A model generated the notes under the pieces. The model did no database searches, was not told the DNA's origin, and saw nothing but the letters and a program-made list of their open reading frames with translations. A program made the position numbers and the translations under genes. Source: Hemicordylus capensis (Eukaryota; Chordata; Lepidosauria; Squamata; Cordylidae). Taken from it: 64,000 nucleotides of DNA. Every line of letters starts with the position of its first letter. Positions within the stretch are counted from its first letter, which is position 1. Below, in pieces: positions 23,401-33,480 of the stretch. The stretch is taken from positions 22,595,501-22,659,500 of the forward strand of contig NC_069669.1 of assembly GCF_027244095.1 (NCBI RefSeq), read 5' to 3'.

Positions 23401-25238
23401 TCAGCTTCAAGAATACTCCCTCAAGATAGTCACAACCCCTTCTGCTTCTGAGGGGGAAAGGTGTCTAAAAATGTCCTCCATGCTCAGGCACAGTCTCAGG
23501 TAATAGATGCACACCAGGGATATATTGCAATGTTTTGACATATACTGATATCTGGCCATGGTTCATAGTGCAGAGTTCAAGTTACTCACCTGCTCTCATG
23601 CAGCCTACGGTGATCAGCCACCACTCAGGTACCCTTGGCAGCATTATTAGGACTCTGTCTCCCTTGGAGAGCTTGCAGGCTTGAGAGAGCACGTTGGCTG
23701 CTTTCCTGGAGAAGAATCCCAGCTCCTCGAAAGTCCACCTCACCTCGTCACCTTGGTCGCCAACCCACCAGAGAGCTGGGTTGGGAGGTCTCCTTCCATC
23801 CTATCAGACACAAAATTGTTTTGTTTTGTTTTTTAAAATAATGCAGAAAAGACTGGAATGAAGTCGTATTATTCTGGGAGACCATGTAGGACTCCACAAG
23901 GTTCATCTTCCAAACCTCATTGTCTGCATGCTTATCCTTGGAATAACAGAGATCTCTCCGGGCCGGGTAGCCCACCCAATCAGATGATGCCGCTCACACA
24001 GGGACTGGACCCCAGCAAGGGGCGACTCTAAAACAATGAGTTTGGGGGAGCAAAAGGGTGGCAAAGGAAGCAGGATTTTTGCTGCACATTAAATACTTAC
24101 AGAGGCAAGGTAATTAATGTTGTTAGTTTATGGATGAAGCCTGCTTGATTTTCAAACTAAAAAGAAAATGGGCCAGATTCCTCTTGGAAAACACGGCCTT
24201 TTCGGATTAGGCCAAACCTGTCAGTCTGCTTTCCCAAGCTAGTTTCCTTTTCCTCTCCAAGACCATGAGGCAGAAAAGAGCCACATGGGGAGAGACGTCA
24301 GTGCCAGAGCAACTGGAATCTGCAGGGGAGAGGACCCTGCACCCCGCTGCACACAGGATCCCCCCCCCCCGCCCCGGACCAGTTCCTGGCCAGGAAGGAA
24401 GCTCAGCGGTTGTCCTGGCTGCTGGGAGGCTGGAAGAGTCTCCCACCTCCCTGGCTGCATCGGTTTCTGCTGCTTGTGCTGAGGTAGCCAAGGAAACCAA
24501 TTCAAAAAAACTGTAGCACCAGAACATGCTATGGCAATATTGTCTGACACTTTGCTGTCTGCTGGATGGGAGAGCTGGAAGTGTCTTTGGAGGAGTCGTG
24601 CCTGCTACCTCTTGCCGTCACCCCAGAGCTTTCCTTGTAGATCATCTCGCTCTACCGTGCCTTCGAACCAAGATGGCAACACCTTATACTTCCTGAAAAT
24701 ATCTTATGAATGTATCTCCCAAGAGCCTTTGCAGCCTAATTCATTATATTAGAATGCAGTTCATAGCCCCAACTTGGTACATCAAGTGCTCTGGTTCAAG
24801 GGACAACAACAACAATACAACAAATATTTACATACCGCCTTTCAACAAAAGTTTCCAAAGCGGTTTACATACATAGAGAAATAACAACTAAATCAATATG
24901 ATGGCTAAAGGAGAGCAATTGTGGCTGACGATCTGAAATGGTGGAGGGAGGTATGCAGTTGCTCTGATCAAGGGCGGCCAATCAATTTCTTGAGGGTACG
25001 GCTCACAGTAGCAGGCAGCTGTAACGCCAAGGAGCAAACACACCTTATCCCTTTGGCTCCATTTATCCAGCACGTCGACTGCAAAATTAAAATGCTCTGG
25101 CACATCTTTGAAGAGGGCTTCAGAGTCAGCAAAACCCGGCCATGGAAATCCACTGCAGGTCTGGCTCTTGATTCCATAAGGCAACCTATAATTGATGCTA
25201 GCCGACTTTAAACGTGGGAGCTTGGAGAGAAGCTTCAT
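12129..25238 (-). CDS. ACSM3-like: ACSM-family acyl-CoA synthetase, gene B (complete, 13 exons)
   Basis: Complete mitochondrial acyl-CoA synthetase (medium-chain family, ANL superfamily), 578 codons. Exons: 25044-25238, 23590-23800, 22521-22728, 21792-21935, 20874-21030, 18643-18722, 16889-17012, 15069-15149, 14818-14919, 14062-14189, 13306-13405, 12357-12476, 12129-12215. Every phase agrees across junctions. Domains: leader about 1-45; P-loop TSGTTGNPK at 227-235; YGQTET (A5) at 303-308; TGDRG (A7) at 451-455; GRADD hinge (A8) at 467-471; A10 PKTISGK with the presumed catalytic Lys564. About 578 aa is the normal family length. Intron 12 starts with GC rather than GT. A 3' splice site at about 25263 suggests 24 bases of 5' UTR in the first coding exon, so an upstream noncoding exon is likely. 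The nearest human relatives by eye are ACSM3 and ACSM4. Introns are filled by SINE, L2 and hAT copies. No inactivating change was seen. Confidence 0.96.
12355..12356 (-). promoter_or_regulatory. GC 5' splice site, intron 12 of gene B
   Basis: The exon ends CCCAGAAAG and the intron starts GCAAGT on the minus strand. This is a typical strong GC-AG donor context (AG before, AAGT after). Reading on to a GT would break the frame and the match to the other copies. Confidence 0.85.
12696..12831. mobile_element. hAT MITE in intron 11 of gene B
   Basis: The flanks ATCTAGAT (12688-12695 and 12832-12839) are identical. The core carries AACTCCCATAATCC and its inverse around TATGGGAGTTGTAGTCC. 136 bp, non-coding. 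Confidence 0.8.
13440..13880 (+). mobile_element. L2-type LINE 3' end (ORF2 C-terminus), intron 10 of gene B
   Basis: The plus strand encodes a decayed ORF2 end: LHWLPV-like words at about 13470 (CTGCACTGGCTGCCAG), then [15 protein letters not shown] and an [14 protein letters not shown] tail, which is the standard C-terminal signature of L2/CR1-like LINEs. The frame is shifted in the middle. The L2 assignment is by pattern only. Confidence 0.65.
14381..14410 (+). repeat. (CAG)10 microsatellite, intron 9 of gene B
   Basis: Ten uninterrupted CAG units, not in a coding exon. Confidence 0.95.
14568..14595 (+). repeat. (CA)n microsatellite
   Basis: Dinucleotide run in intron 9 of gene B. Confidence 0.9.
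15263..15700 (-). repeat. Bov-B LINE 3' end plus attached SINE-like sequence
   Basis: 15263-15380 is antisense Bov-B 3' end (AGTGCCGTTAAGTCG, CTTAGCGACCACATAGATAG) with an (ATTG)n tail. The adjoining 15381-15600 part (AAAACCACATGGATAGAC on the minus strand) looks like a SINE that shares the Bov-B end. Confidence 0.55.
16316..16538 (+). repeat. tRNA-derived squamate SINE
   Basis: Head GAGCCCCTGGTGGCACAGTGG (A-box), B-box-like GTTTGATCC, body CTTCCGAGGTCGGTAAAATG, end GCGGTATATAAATG and an (ATTGCT)n tail. This is the widespread Squam/Sauria-type SINE of lizards and snakes; the subfamily name was not checked. Intron 7 of gene B. Confidence 0.8.
17062..17262 (+). repeat. tRNA-derived SINE with Bov-B-like tail
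   Basis: GGGTTCAAATCCC B-box, a CTGAAAGGCATCATCTCAT body and an AGTCGAAATCGACTCGACGG 3' end that resembles the Bov-B LINE end, as in LINE-partnered Sauria SINEs. Confidence 0.7.
17345..17875 (-). mobile_element. L2-type LINE 3' end, split by a hAT MITE
   Basis: Antisense 3' tail (TTTATTTATTGATTAC...) and the ORF2-end region (ATTCCAGAGGCCAGGAGCAG). Interrupted at 17561-17728. Confidence 0.6.
17561..17728. mobile_element. hAT MITE nested in an L2 LINE
   Basis: 14-bp perfect inverted ends CAGGGGCGTAGCTA / TAGCTACGCCCCTG. The 8-bp target duplication AGGCCAGG (17553-17560 and 17729-17736) is exact. 168 bp, non-coding. Confidence 0.92.
18810..19050 (-). repeat. Retroposon family X copy
   Basis: Antisense copy upstream of exon 6 of gene B, in intron 5. 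Confidence 0.55.
19070..19315. mobile_element. Fold-back (long inverted repeat) MITE
   Basis: The two halves pair over about 100 bp, from GAGGTCATTCACACA to GTGTGAATGACCTC, with a short AAAAAAACCTGGGG-type centre. TGT lies at both flanks, a possible 3-bp target duplication. Confidence 0.7.
19905..20175 (+). repeat. Composite 5S/tRNA SINE with internal minisatellite
   Basis: Sense copy: a CTTGTGGTAGG head, 5S-like GGCTTAGCAGGATCTGCC, then a local expansion of ATTTGCATTTGG units (19960-20000), then tRNA-like GTCGCTCAGGGGAAGAGCC. Confidence 0.7.
20176..20524 (+). mobile_element. L2-type LINE 3' end with (GATA)n tail
   Basis: [17 protein letters not shown]-like coding end, [14 protein letters not shown], a T-rich 3' UTR and a GATAGATAGATAGATAG tail. 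Confidence 0.65.
21395..21565. repeat. Dispersed repeat shared with 30365-30530
   Basis: Both have CGCAGGGACTT..GGGTAAATCTG and a GTGTGAAAAAC word further on. The family is unknown. Confidence 0.5.
21762..21786 (+). repeat. (GA)n microsatellite abutting the exon 4 donor of gene B
   Basis: The minus-strand intron begins GTAGGTCTCTCT..., so the run starts a few bases into intron 4. Confidence 0.9.
22003..22160 (-). repeat. tRNA-Ala-like SINE
   Basis: Antisense copy in intron 3 of gene B. Confidence 0.7.
22195..22395 (-). repeat. tRNA-Ala-like SINE
   Basis: A second antisense copy, close to exon 3 of gene B. Confidence 0.7.
22803..22866 (+). repeat. 18-bp minisatellite
   Basis: About three units of TGTTCATGCTTGTGGATG in intron 2 of gene B. 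Confidence 0.85.
22868..23105 (-). repeat. Retroposon family X copy
   Basis: Antisense; ATACCGCTCTTCAACC and AGGGCTCACAGTC are present. Confidence 0.6.
23801..24800. other. Intron 1 of gene B, largely featureless
   Basis: GC-rich block at 24240-24480 with a poly-C run at 24361. No coding exon or named repeat seen. Confidence 0.4.
24805..24965 (-). repeat. Retroposon family X copy in intron 1 of gene B
   Basis: ATACCGCCTTTCAAC to the AGTTGCTCT region. It ends about 80 bp from the exon 1 donor. Confidence 0.5.
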
Positions 25239-25262
25239 TGTCCTTATCAGGGGTTATATCAC
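25239..25262 (-). other. 5' UTR part of gene B first coding exon
   Basis: On the minus strand a pyrimidine-containing tract ending in TGCAG lies just above 25262, and 24 noncoding bases follow before the ATG. This implies a separate upstream noncoding exon and places the promoter further to the right (above 25.3 kb). The upstream exon was not located. Confidence 0.5.
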
Positions 25263-25344
25263 CTGCACGGAAACACAAGTGAACCAAATGACCATTCCAT
25301 CGAATTAGAACAACACTGCTGGAGGACCAAGACTAGGTCAGGGC

Positions 25345-25540
25345 TTGAAGCATCCCAGGCGCCCGGGAGCCACGGTGCCTTGAAATTTAGCCATGGCACC
25401 TAGAGGAGGTTATTGAGAGGCAGAATTATTTAATGAAATATTTATTTGTCCCAGGCTGCCCTGTTTCTTTTCTAAGTGTGTTCCTTGTGAAGGGCATAAG
25501 GCGGAACCCACTTACCCTCACTGTTCCCAGCAGAGCTTTT
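25345..25540. repeat. Dispersed repeat family Y
   Basis: CCCAGGCGCCCGGGAGCCACGG and TTATTTGTCCCAGGCTGCCC words. Lies upstream of gene B. Confidence 0.5.
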
Positions 25541-26690
25541 CTGTCAGGCTCCCAGAAGCCTCCCTGCCTATGTTCAAGTCTCCAGGCTTGGAGATCACAC
25601 TCTGTATATGCTCAGGAGCCTCACAGCAATCATGAGTCTTCCGTGTGTACATATGGGGACAGGTCAATTAGTGGCAACGGGTTCGTTGCCCCTAGATTTG
25701 GCTACAACCGATCAAATTGAAATGGGGAACAGATGCATGACTTCCCTATGTGGGCCCCCCCCCACTAAACCCCGGAAGTAACTCAAAATGAGTTAAGGCT
25801 CTGTCAAGGCCATCCTGCACTCTGGGTGAGCCGTCCTGGCTTTCCCCCTCCTTGCACAAAAAGAGAGCAGTGAGCCGATGTGCGAACCGGCTCAGCAGGC
25901 AGAAACAGATACGCATGTGAAGGTATATTTCCCCTCTCCTTTCACCCAGGAGGTCGAGAAAGCTTCCGAGCCTCAGAGATGCACCCCTCAGAAGTACAGA
26001 GTTGCTTACTGGACTTTTCTGTTTATGCAGATGCCCTTCCTGGCATCTCTGTACACTCTGTTTCTCGTGACAAAAATCCTTGGCCTGCCTTGGCGATTCA
26101 CACCTTGTTACACTCAGGAAGAGTGATCAACAGCAATGCATCCTATGCCGGGCCATCCGGGCACCTCTGATCAGAAGGACAGGGCAGGGGGAATGTGCCC
26201 CAAGGCGTGTTTTGGGATGTAAGTATCCCCACTCCCATGAGCCACTGTGCTCCTGCTCCTACCCTCACTCATTGGATCCCATCTACACCACACACTTTGG
26301 AATCACCAGCAGCTTGGGCCACCTGCTGCCGCGTACCCTCCATCATAACTGGGGGTGTCCCGTTTTTCGTGCCACTTCCTAGGTCGGTCCTCTTACTGAT
26401 CCAGCCAGCTTGCCTAGCAGCCACAAGATGTGGGCCCCACGGAGGCCCCCTCCTCTCCCTCTACTAATCCCTGCAACCCTCCTGCTTCCAATCATGCTGT
26501 CTCAGAGGAACAAGATTCTGCAACCCTCCCCGGAGTCCTGAGGTCCAGATCAGCTGAGGGTGAACGTTTGCCCTGCAGCAGGGACCTCTCTACCCCTTTC
26601 AGAGCTCTAAGCTACCCCCGAGCTCTCTCTCTTGCAAGTCTCTTTCTCTTGCCCGCCTGGGAACTTACACAAGTAGGACTCTAAGCTAAA
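25541..26690. other. Spacer B-C, first part, nothing recognised
   Basis: Scattered short open frames only. No exon with splice context or known repeat identified. Confidence 0.4.
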
Positions 26691-26830
26691 GCGCCTTGCT
26701 ACAGTTAGATGTATTTGTGATAGTAACCATATAATTCTCTTTTCTGTACCCCCTCCTAAAATAAAAATCTTCTTTTTATTTTGAAGCTTAAATCTTGTCT
26801 CAGTCCAGTCATTTCTTGCATCCAAACGTT
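26690..26830 (+). other. Possible LTR-type fossil fragment
   Basis: A T-rich stretch with an AATAAA signal followed by a CTCAGTCCAGTCATTTC-type run, as in the R/U5 part of some LTRs. No coding part recognised; very tentative. Confidence 0.15.
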
Positions 26831-27009
26831 TGCACAAATTAAAAATGACGTGGAGCTGCCCCCTTAAGAGCTAATTCTCCCGCAAATCCCGAGCATCGGG
26901 GTGCTGACCAAACAACCCAGGGCAGTTCCCCTCACCCCACCCCCTTCCACAATGTCCATCACGAAGTCTGGTAATTTCTTGAGTGACCCTGGTCTGGCTT
27001 CCAAATTTT

Positions 27010-27385
27010 TAGACAGGAGAGGTCCGTCTGCACTTGCCACCGGCTCGTCTGGTGGAAACTCAGGGAGGGGCCTTCTCCGCTGCTGCCCCGTGGCTTTGGA
27101 ATAATGCGTTCCCTGCTGAAAGAAGAGCCTCCCCATCTCTGACCATTTTTTAAAAGTCTTCAAAGTCGCATCTGTTCACCCAGGCTTTTAACTAATACTG
27201 CTTTGATTGTTTTTAATGTTGTTTTAGAATATTGTTTAAAAAAAATTAAATTGCGTTTTAAATTTCTTGTTTTTGTTTTTAACTAATGTTTTAATGTTGT
27301 TTTTATCTTGTTGTAAACCGCCCAGAGACATAAGTTTTGGACGGTATAAAAATATGTTAAATAAATAAATAAATAAATAAATAAC
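27010..27385 (+). mobile_element. L2-type LINE 3' end
   Basis: CCGCTGCTGCCCCGTGGCTTTGGAATA, the ORF2 end and a long T-rich 3' UTR with an (AAAT)n tail. Confidence 0.65.
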
Positions 27386-27789
27386 ACGGCTCTTTAAATA
27401 GAAATGTGGACTATGAGAATACAAACTGAAAATATAAATACTATGATCTTTCTTATTTATAGTCTCTATTACGCCTGCTCTGATTCCATGCAAGTTAGTT
27501 GTGACTGATGTCATATTACTGGAACTAGCGGTATGTCAGCCATAAGTAATTTCCTGGCTCAAGACCAATATAGTTCTCTTAGTTTTATAGAATTATTTAT
27601 TTGTCCACATATTTTGAAACTTGGGCACAATTTAGTGCAGGACTCTTATCAATCCACTCAAACACTAGCTGTCTCCACATAGCTGAAGGGCTGCCCCATA
27701 GAAGAAGGAGCAGGCGTGTTCTCTGTTGCTCTTGAAAGCAACACTAGAACCGGTGTGTATGGAATTACAATGATGCCAATTTAGGCTAG

Positions 27790-28005
27790 ACATTAGAAAG
27801 AACTTCTTGATGGTAAGAGCTGTTGGACAGTGGAACAGCCTGCCTCATGCAGTGGCGAGGGAGGGGGGGTCTCCGCTGGAGGTTTCCCAACAGAGGCTGT
27901 ATAGCCATCTCCCGGGGTGCTGGAGCAAATTGGAAACCACTGAGCAGGGGGTTGGTCTAGATGACCTCCCAGGTCCCTTACCACCTAACTATTCTATTTA
28001 TTCTC
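27790..28005 (+). mobile_element. CR1 LINE 3' end
   Basis: GGACAGTGGAACAGCCTGCC, TGGAGGTTTCC and GGGGGTTGGTCTAGATGACC are hallmarks of amniote CR1 3' ends, ending ATTCTATTTATTC. Confidence 0.8.
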
Positions 28006-28662
28006 TTCTAGGAGTCGTCATTTACGGCTGACTGCATTTTCTACAAGAAATCCCCACATTTCCCAGATTATAGTGTAAAGCAGTTTACATATACATACCT
28101 GCAGATGACTTACCAGGTCCCTCACTCGAGATTGTAGAGACCCAAAGGAAAATCTCCGAAGGTCTAACGAACTATATGTGATTGATGACTCCTTAACATG
28201 AAGCACTTGAAGTAAATATTAACTTCAACCTGAAATATAGTTTGGAATGTGGCTAGTATTTTTCCCTCCTAATTGGGTGTTAATCTTTCACAGGAACTTT
28301 ACTCAAGAGCAAAAGCAATCCTGCCCCCGGCTTCTATTGTCTAAGTTAACATCTGCTGGAATGTATGGTGAGACTCCGAAGCCCGGTCCAGCTTCCCTCC
28401 CCGGGGTTTCTGCTGGTCTCTTCTTCATTTTGTTTCTTCTTAGATTTTGAGCCCCTCCAGGGATAAGGAACCCACTTATATTTTATTTCCCTTCATAAAC
28501 CACACTGAAAATTTGTTGCTGTTGAAAAGTGGTTTATACGTATTTGTCATTTGAGTCATCATTTTAGGTGCCAATTTTTGATCTTTTGGAACTCCATTGA
28601 CACACTAAAACTGAACTGAATGGAAATACCTAGTGCTGGCTGGCATTGATGTAAATAGAGCC

Positions 28663-28745
28663 AACATGGTGTAGTGGTTAGAGTGTTGGACTAGGACCCT
28701 GGAGACCTGAGTTCAAATTCCCACTCTGCCAAGGAATTCACTGGG
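28663..28745 (+). repeat. tRNA-derived SINE (TGGTGTAGTGGTTAGAGTG type), truncated
   Basis: A-box TGGTGTAGTGG and B-box-like GAGTTCAAATTCC. Only the head is kept. Confidence 0.7.
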
Positions 28746-29602
28746 GCGTTTCCCAGATTATGCGCTGCAACAGATTTGCAACATGTCCACTAAGTGCCCA
28801 TCCCTATTGCCTGTGTTTTGACATTGCGGTCACTGCACTGTCAGCAGGGTGCCGTTCATATTTCCAATGCCTTGTTTTGGGTTTTATTGGTGTGTTGTAG
28901 CCTTATAACAATGTATATGCATTACAGGAAAGTAGCTGTATTTTTCCGTTGTAAGAGGCTTGCCCTGTCATTTATGCATTGCCGTGTGGTTGGATGTGGA
29001 CGGTTCAAATTGCAGTGCAACGATTTGTTGATTTTTACAGCCCCTTTCCATCCTGTTTATGAAATAATCTTTCTGTGAAATGATTTTTTCTTTTTAAATC
29101 CCACCTGGGTTTTTGTGCAAAGGTGCAACCCGATTTTTCATTTGCTTTCAGCTTTTGATTTCGATCGCATTTGCTTTTGTTTTTCATCAGACTTATTTTT
29201 CGGACACGTTCATGGTTCCTCCTTTTTTGTGCGGTGTGAATTGGCTGGCTTATTTGGCAGATCAAAGATCTGTTGATATGTAAAGCCACATATATATATA
29301 TATTTTAAAAATTCACTCTGTTTCTTGCACAAGAGTCAACTTTTGGCCCTAGCTGTTCTTCCCCCTGCTGGCAGCTTTGCACAAAGGCACCGATATATAT
29401 ATATATATTTTAAAAGAGTTAATTGCATCAGTGGATCCCTGCCCCCTCCGCGACTCCCATTGGCCCAAAATGGAGAGGCATGTGAATGTGATTCCGATGG
29501 AATATGGACACCCCCATATATGGACACCCCCTGCCCAGAAAACTGGCTGCAGTGGTGGGCAATATGAACGACCAAAACCCTTTCACGATGCGTTGAAAAA
29601 CA
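28746..29602. other. Spacer with no recognised family
   Basis: Contains two (AT)n runs (29289-29304 and 29393-29409) in similar settings. No gene seen. Confidence 0.35.
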
Positions 29603-29610
29603 CATAGAAG

Positions 29611-30839
29611 CAGGCGCGTAACAACGATCGGGCAAGGGGAGGCAGTTGTCTGGGGGCCCCACTGCCTGGAGGGGCCCCCCAGAGGCATCTCACATGACTC
29701 CCCATTGCCCCCTGCCCAGCCCCAAGGCCCCTCAGCCACTTGCCCTGTTCGCCCTCCTCTCTCCTGCTTGTTCTCCTGGCCCGCAATGGAAGCAGCAGAC
29801 CAGCTGCCAAGAGCTCCTTTTCTCCCGCCTCTCAGCTGATCGGCGGGTGGGCAGTGGGGCTTCCAGGGAGGCCTGGTGTAGGCCTCTGTGAAGCCTGAAC
29901 TCGAGTAGGGCCCAGCCAGGAAGGAAGGAGGAGGCAGCCAGAGTGGCCACCACTGTTCTCTGCAGCTGAAGACCCCCTGCTGCCAGGTAGAGTGTGAACT
30001 CCTTTTTGTGGTTACCTTCCTTCCCCCCCCCCCGGATATATAGGCATCTGCTTGCCATAGGGCTTTGATATGGGGAGGGGGGAGGGACTGAGAAATATTT
30101 ATTTTTAAACAGCTTGGAAAATTTGCTGGCTTAAAAAAAACTATCTAAAAAGTCCTATAAGTGGCTTGTTTCATGGCAGAAAATTACAAAAACTTCTGGA
30201 AGAAACAGTATTATATTTATTTTATTCATTCATTCATTCATTCATAAATGCACTTATGTTCAAGTGGTTTTGCAATCCAGAAGGTCTGAGGGAGAACTGT
30301 GAAGCATGTGTTGTGATTTTATTTTATTTTATTTTATTTTATTTTTCTTGTGTGTGAACTGCTCTCCAATAACTCGCAGGGACTTCAGGGTAAATCTGAC
30401 CAACATGTGAATGCAGCACCTTCATTCCAGAGGAGATGTGTGTTAAAGGGCTTTCAAAGCCTCGTGTGAAAAACCTCCTGGAATCAAACTTGACTGAATT
30501 GGTTCAGAATTCTGAGAAAACAGACACAGGCTCACCCTGCATGGTTGAAACTCTCCTTTGCTAATCTGCAGCAAGGGGGCCATTGTAATAATTAGTGTTG
30601 CTAGTGTGTTCTAGGCATTAAAAGTAGCACAAATATATAGTACTCAATGTATATCACTCTATATTGTGATGTGTGCGTGTGTGTATTCAGTGAAATGTAT
30701 TTCCAGGCAGCATACTTATTTTGGAATATCAGACTTAAATCCTTGGGGACCTGGGGTGTGCGGAGGCCCTGGACTTTGAGTGGGGGGGGGCATTTTAAAA
30801 TCTTGTCTCTGGGCCCATTCCAACCTTGCTACGCCCCTG
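29611..30839. mobile_element. hAT-like non-autonomous element, 1.2 kb
   Basis: Ends CAGGCGCGTAAC and TTGCTACGCCCCTG. The exact 8-bp target duplication CATAGAAG is at 29603-29610 and 30840-30847. The left part is GC-rich (GGGGCCCC words). A (TTTTA)n run and a copy of the repeat shared with 21395-21565 lie inside. No intact transposase frame. Confidence 0.85.
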
Positions 30840-30934
30840 CATAGAAGAATGCTGTATTTGCAATTTCAAGCTGCTGCCTCAGACTGTTGCACTTTGCAAC
30901 ACTTTAACCAGCACACATTTCACAGTCCAGAAAA

Positions 30935-31080
30935 TGCCTGGGTGACTCTGGGCAATTCCCTTCTCTCCCAGCTTAACTTAATTCACAAGGTTGTTGTGGG
31001 GATGAACATAACCATGCACACTGCTCTGGGCTCCTTGGAGGCAGAACAGGGGAATATAAGTGGGAAAATAAATAAATAGA
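30935..31080 (+). repeat. tRNA-derived SINE, 3' part
   Basis: CTGGGTGACTCTGGGC, CTCCTTGGAGG and an AAATAAATA tail; same family as 37628-37822. Confidence 0.65.
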
Positions 31081-31129
31081 ACGTTGTGGTAGATCTTAGC
31101 TTAGCACTAGCACAGACCTTGACTATTTT

Positions 31130-31400
31130 TCTTGGGATGTAGGAGCCAGCCCCAGAATTTAGGAGCCAGACTATGAATGCTTGGCAAAATTACTGGACTT
31201 AGTGATGCCCACTGTGGAGAAGTGGTGGTAAATGGGCTTCCCTCTTATCCCCTTTCCAAGTAGCATACTTAGCACAGAGACAGGACTGTCTGGGACAAAG
31301 AAAGATTTCATTAAATAACTCTCCCTCTGAATAGCCTGGTCTAGACACCATATGAACTTTCTAGGCGCCATGGCTCCTTGGTGCCTGGGATTGGTAAAGC
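31130..31400. repeat. Dispersed repeat family Y, opposite orientation
   Basis: GGAGCCAGCCCCAGAATTTAGGAGCCAGAC ... CATGGCTCCTTGGTGCCTGGG: inverted relative to 2870-3165. Confidence 0.5.
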
Positions 31401-31954
31401 CCTGCACTAGAGCAAGGCCATGATTGGAGAAGAGCATAGCTTTGCTTAGCATCCACCCTCCCACACACACACACCTTGATATGAGCTGTTAATCTGCTTG
31501 GTTACTCATTTTTAATGCCTGAACTGACATAAGGTTATAGACCAAAGCTGTTTCCACATTAATCGACCCCCCTTTGGACTTGGTATCCTCTGCTTGTACC
31601 TTGAACTGCCGTTCAAGATGCGTTTGTTGCTATGATGCGCAGTTCTCCATTTCCAGAAGGAGGTCTGTGGGGGCGCAAGGAACCTTCAGTGTGCCTATGC
31701 GGAGGGCTGCTTTGTGCAATCATCCAGACATGGAGGGGAAGGGATTTTTCTGTCTCTCCCTAATCATCTCCCAGAGCCCTTTCCTGCTGAAGACATGAAA
31801 TCTGTTCCTGAGGGTCATGCAGGCCACGGGAACAGAGTTCGACAACTGGAAAGAGCTTCAGGAGGGCGGGGAGAGAGGCAAACCTTTTGGAATGGTAGAC
31901 CCATGTGGGTCACACTTCTTGCTTCGGCAAACCCATATATTTGTGGTGATGCTC

Positions 31955-32140
31955 TTATAGTGAACAGGCAGAGAGCAACGGGCCCTATCCAGCCCCAGCA
32001 CAGCATCCCTCTGGTTGGTTTTTTTATTTTTAAGATTGTGAGCCCTCTGGGGGCAGAGTGCCAACTATATTGCTATTTTTCTATGTAAGCCACTTTGAGA
32101 ACTTGTGTAAGAAGAGGGATATAAATATTCATTAATGGTA
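31955..32140 (+). repeat. Retroposon family X copy, sense
   Basis: GGCCCTATCCAGCCCCAGCA, GTGAGCCCTCTGGGG, GATATAAATATTC. Confidence 0.6.
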
Positions 32141-32149
32141 CAGAACATC

Positions 32150-32573
32150 TATGGGCTCAGAGTGCAAGCAAGTGGGTGGAGCTAATGAGGAGAGGGGGGA
32201 GGAGATCTTGCTCTGGGTCAGGCCACTCAGAGGCCCACTGGGCATGTGTGGCGGACTCCAAAATGGCCGTCACGGTGGAGGGAAGACATGGAAAGCCCGA
32301 GGAACACCCGAATGGGGTGAGTTATGGCATAACGGAGGCCAGCAGGAGGAGGGGGAACATATGCAGACACATACACCCTGCAGCCTCGGAGAAGCCCTGG
32401 AGGGGGTAAGTGGAAGGAAAAAATTTAAAAACATTCACGAATCCCCGCAAACAGCCGGGAGGGTTCAGTCCAGGGTCGAGCAGAACCGGAGGTGGTTCGG
32501 CTCGACCCCGAACTGTCTAACTGAACCAGTTCAATGTCGAGCCAGCTCAACATTGAACCAGTTTGCACATCCC
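32150..32573. mobile_element. hAT-like MITE family Z, copy 1
   Basis: Shares its whole body with 46100-46515: GGCCACTCAGAGGCCCA, CCTCCAGAGGGGG-like and GGTTCGGTTCGACCCC-type words, ending GTTTGCACATCCCTAG. No target duplication resolved. Confidence 0.5.
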
Positions 32574-32859
32574 TAGTAGACATCTGCACTGGAAAACAGA
32601 ATTGGGGTGTTAACTGAAGTGGTTGCAGATTAGCCAGTCAATACAAGCTGAGGTCTGTCTGAAAGCCCAAATTATGTTTCATTGCTCTTCATTCCTGGAT
32701 CAAGAAGTGGTACCATTTGGGCCTTATTTGGTAGAAAGCATGGAAGTGCCTCACCTATGTTCATTTGAGGCTTTGAGGGCTACCAAATCTGATCGAAATT
32801 CTGGGGAATTTTCCTCCCCAATACTTTTCACAATAGCAAGCCAGGAAAATAATCATCCC

Positions 32860-33480
32860 TGCCATGGGATGTGGTGATGGCCACTAGCTTGGATGGCTCA
32901 TGGAGGACATGTTTATCAATGGCTCTGAATCCCAGTTGCAGGGGAGCAACAGCAGGAGAGAGGGCATGCCTTCATCTCTTGCTTGTGGGCAGGAGCATAG
33001 TGAGGCTGGCGGCTGCCCGTTTGTGGTCGCTTTGGGCCCCTGGCCCCGGCCCCCATGTCTGATGTCAGTCGCAGGGGGCTAGCCACACCCCTGCATGTGA
33101 CATCAGAGGTGGGGGCGTGGTCTCGCTCCCAAACCGGGCTGCGCAGCCCCGTTTGGAAGGTAGATCGACCAATGCAGTACACGTCAATCTCTCTCCTAAA
33201 CAGGGCCACATGGCCCCATTTGAAAGGGAGATCGATCGGCTCTGCTGTGTTGGCAGTGAGACCAGGAGCAGCTGTCCCTGCCTTTAACTCACGGCCCCTG
33301 ATTGGTGGCGGCCTGGGTTCTTTGAACCCGTTCGCCCAATGGTGGCTCCGCCCCTGCCTGTGGGCTTCCCAGAGGCATCTGGTGGGCCACTGTGGGAAAC
33401 AGGGTGTTGGGCTAGATGGGCCTTCTTGGGCCTGATCCTGCAGCAGGGCTCTTCTTCTTATGGGGCTATGGCTGGTAGTG
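32860..33480 (+). mobile_element. CR1-like LINE 3' end, split by a hAT element
   Basis: GATGGCCACTAGCTTGGATGG, TGCAGGGGAGCAACAGCAGG and, after the insertion, GGGCCACTGTGGGAAACAGG, TAGATGGGCC. Related to 45030-45520. Confidence 0.65.
32990..33356. mobile_element. hAT MITE nested in a CR1-like LINE
   Basis: Starts CAGGAGCATAGTG and ends CTCCGCCCCTG. The flanks CTTGTGGG and CCTGTGGG (32982-32989 and 33357-33364) match at 7 of 8 bases. Confidence 0.75.

Noticed and set aside
29336-29891. Several overlapping open frames of 75-108 codons on both strands
   Set aside because: They overlap each other across the left end of a hAT element in GC-rich DNA; none has a recognisable domain or splice partner.
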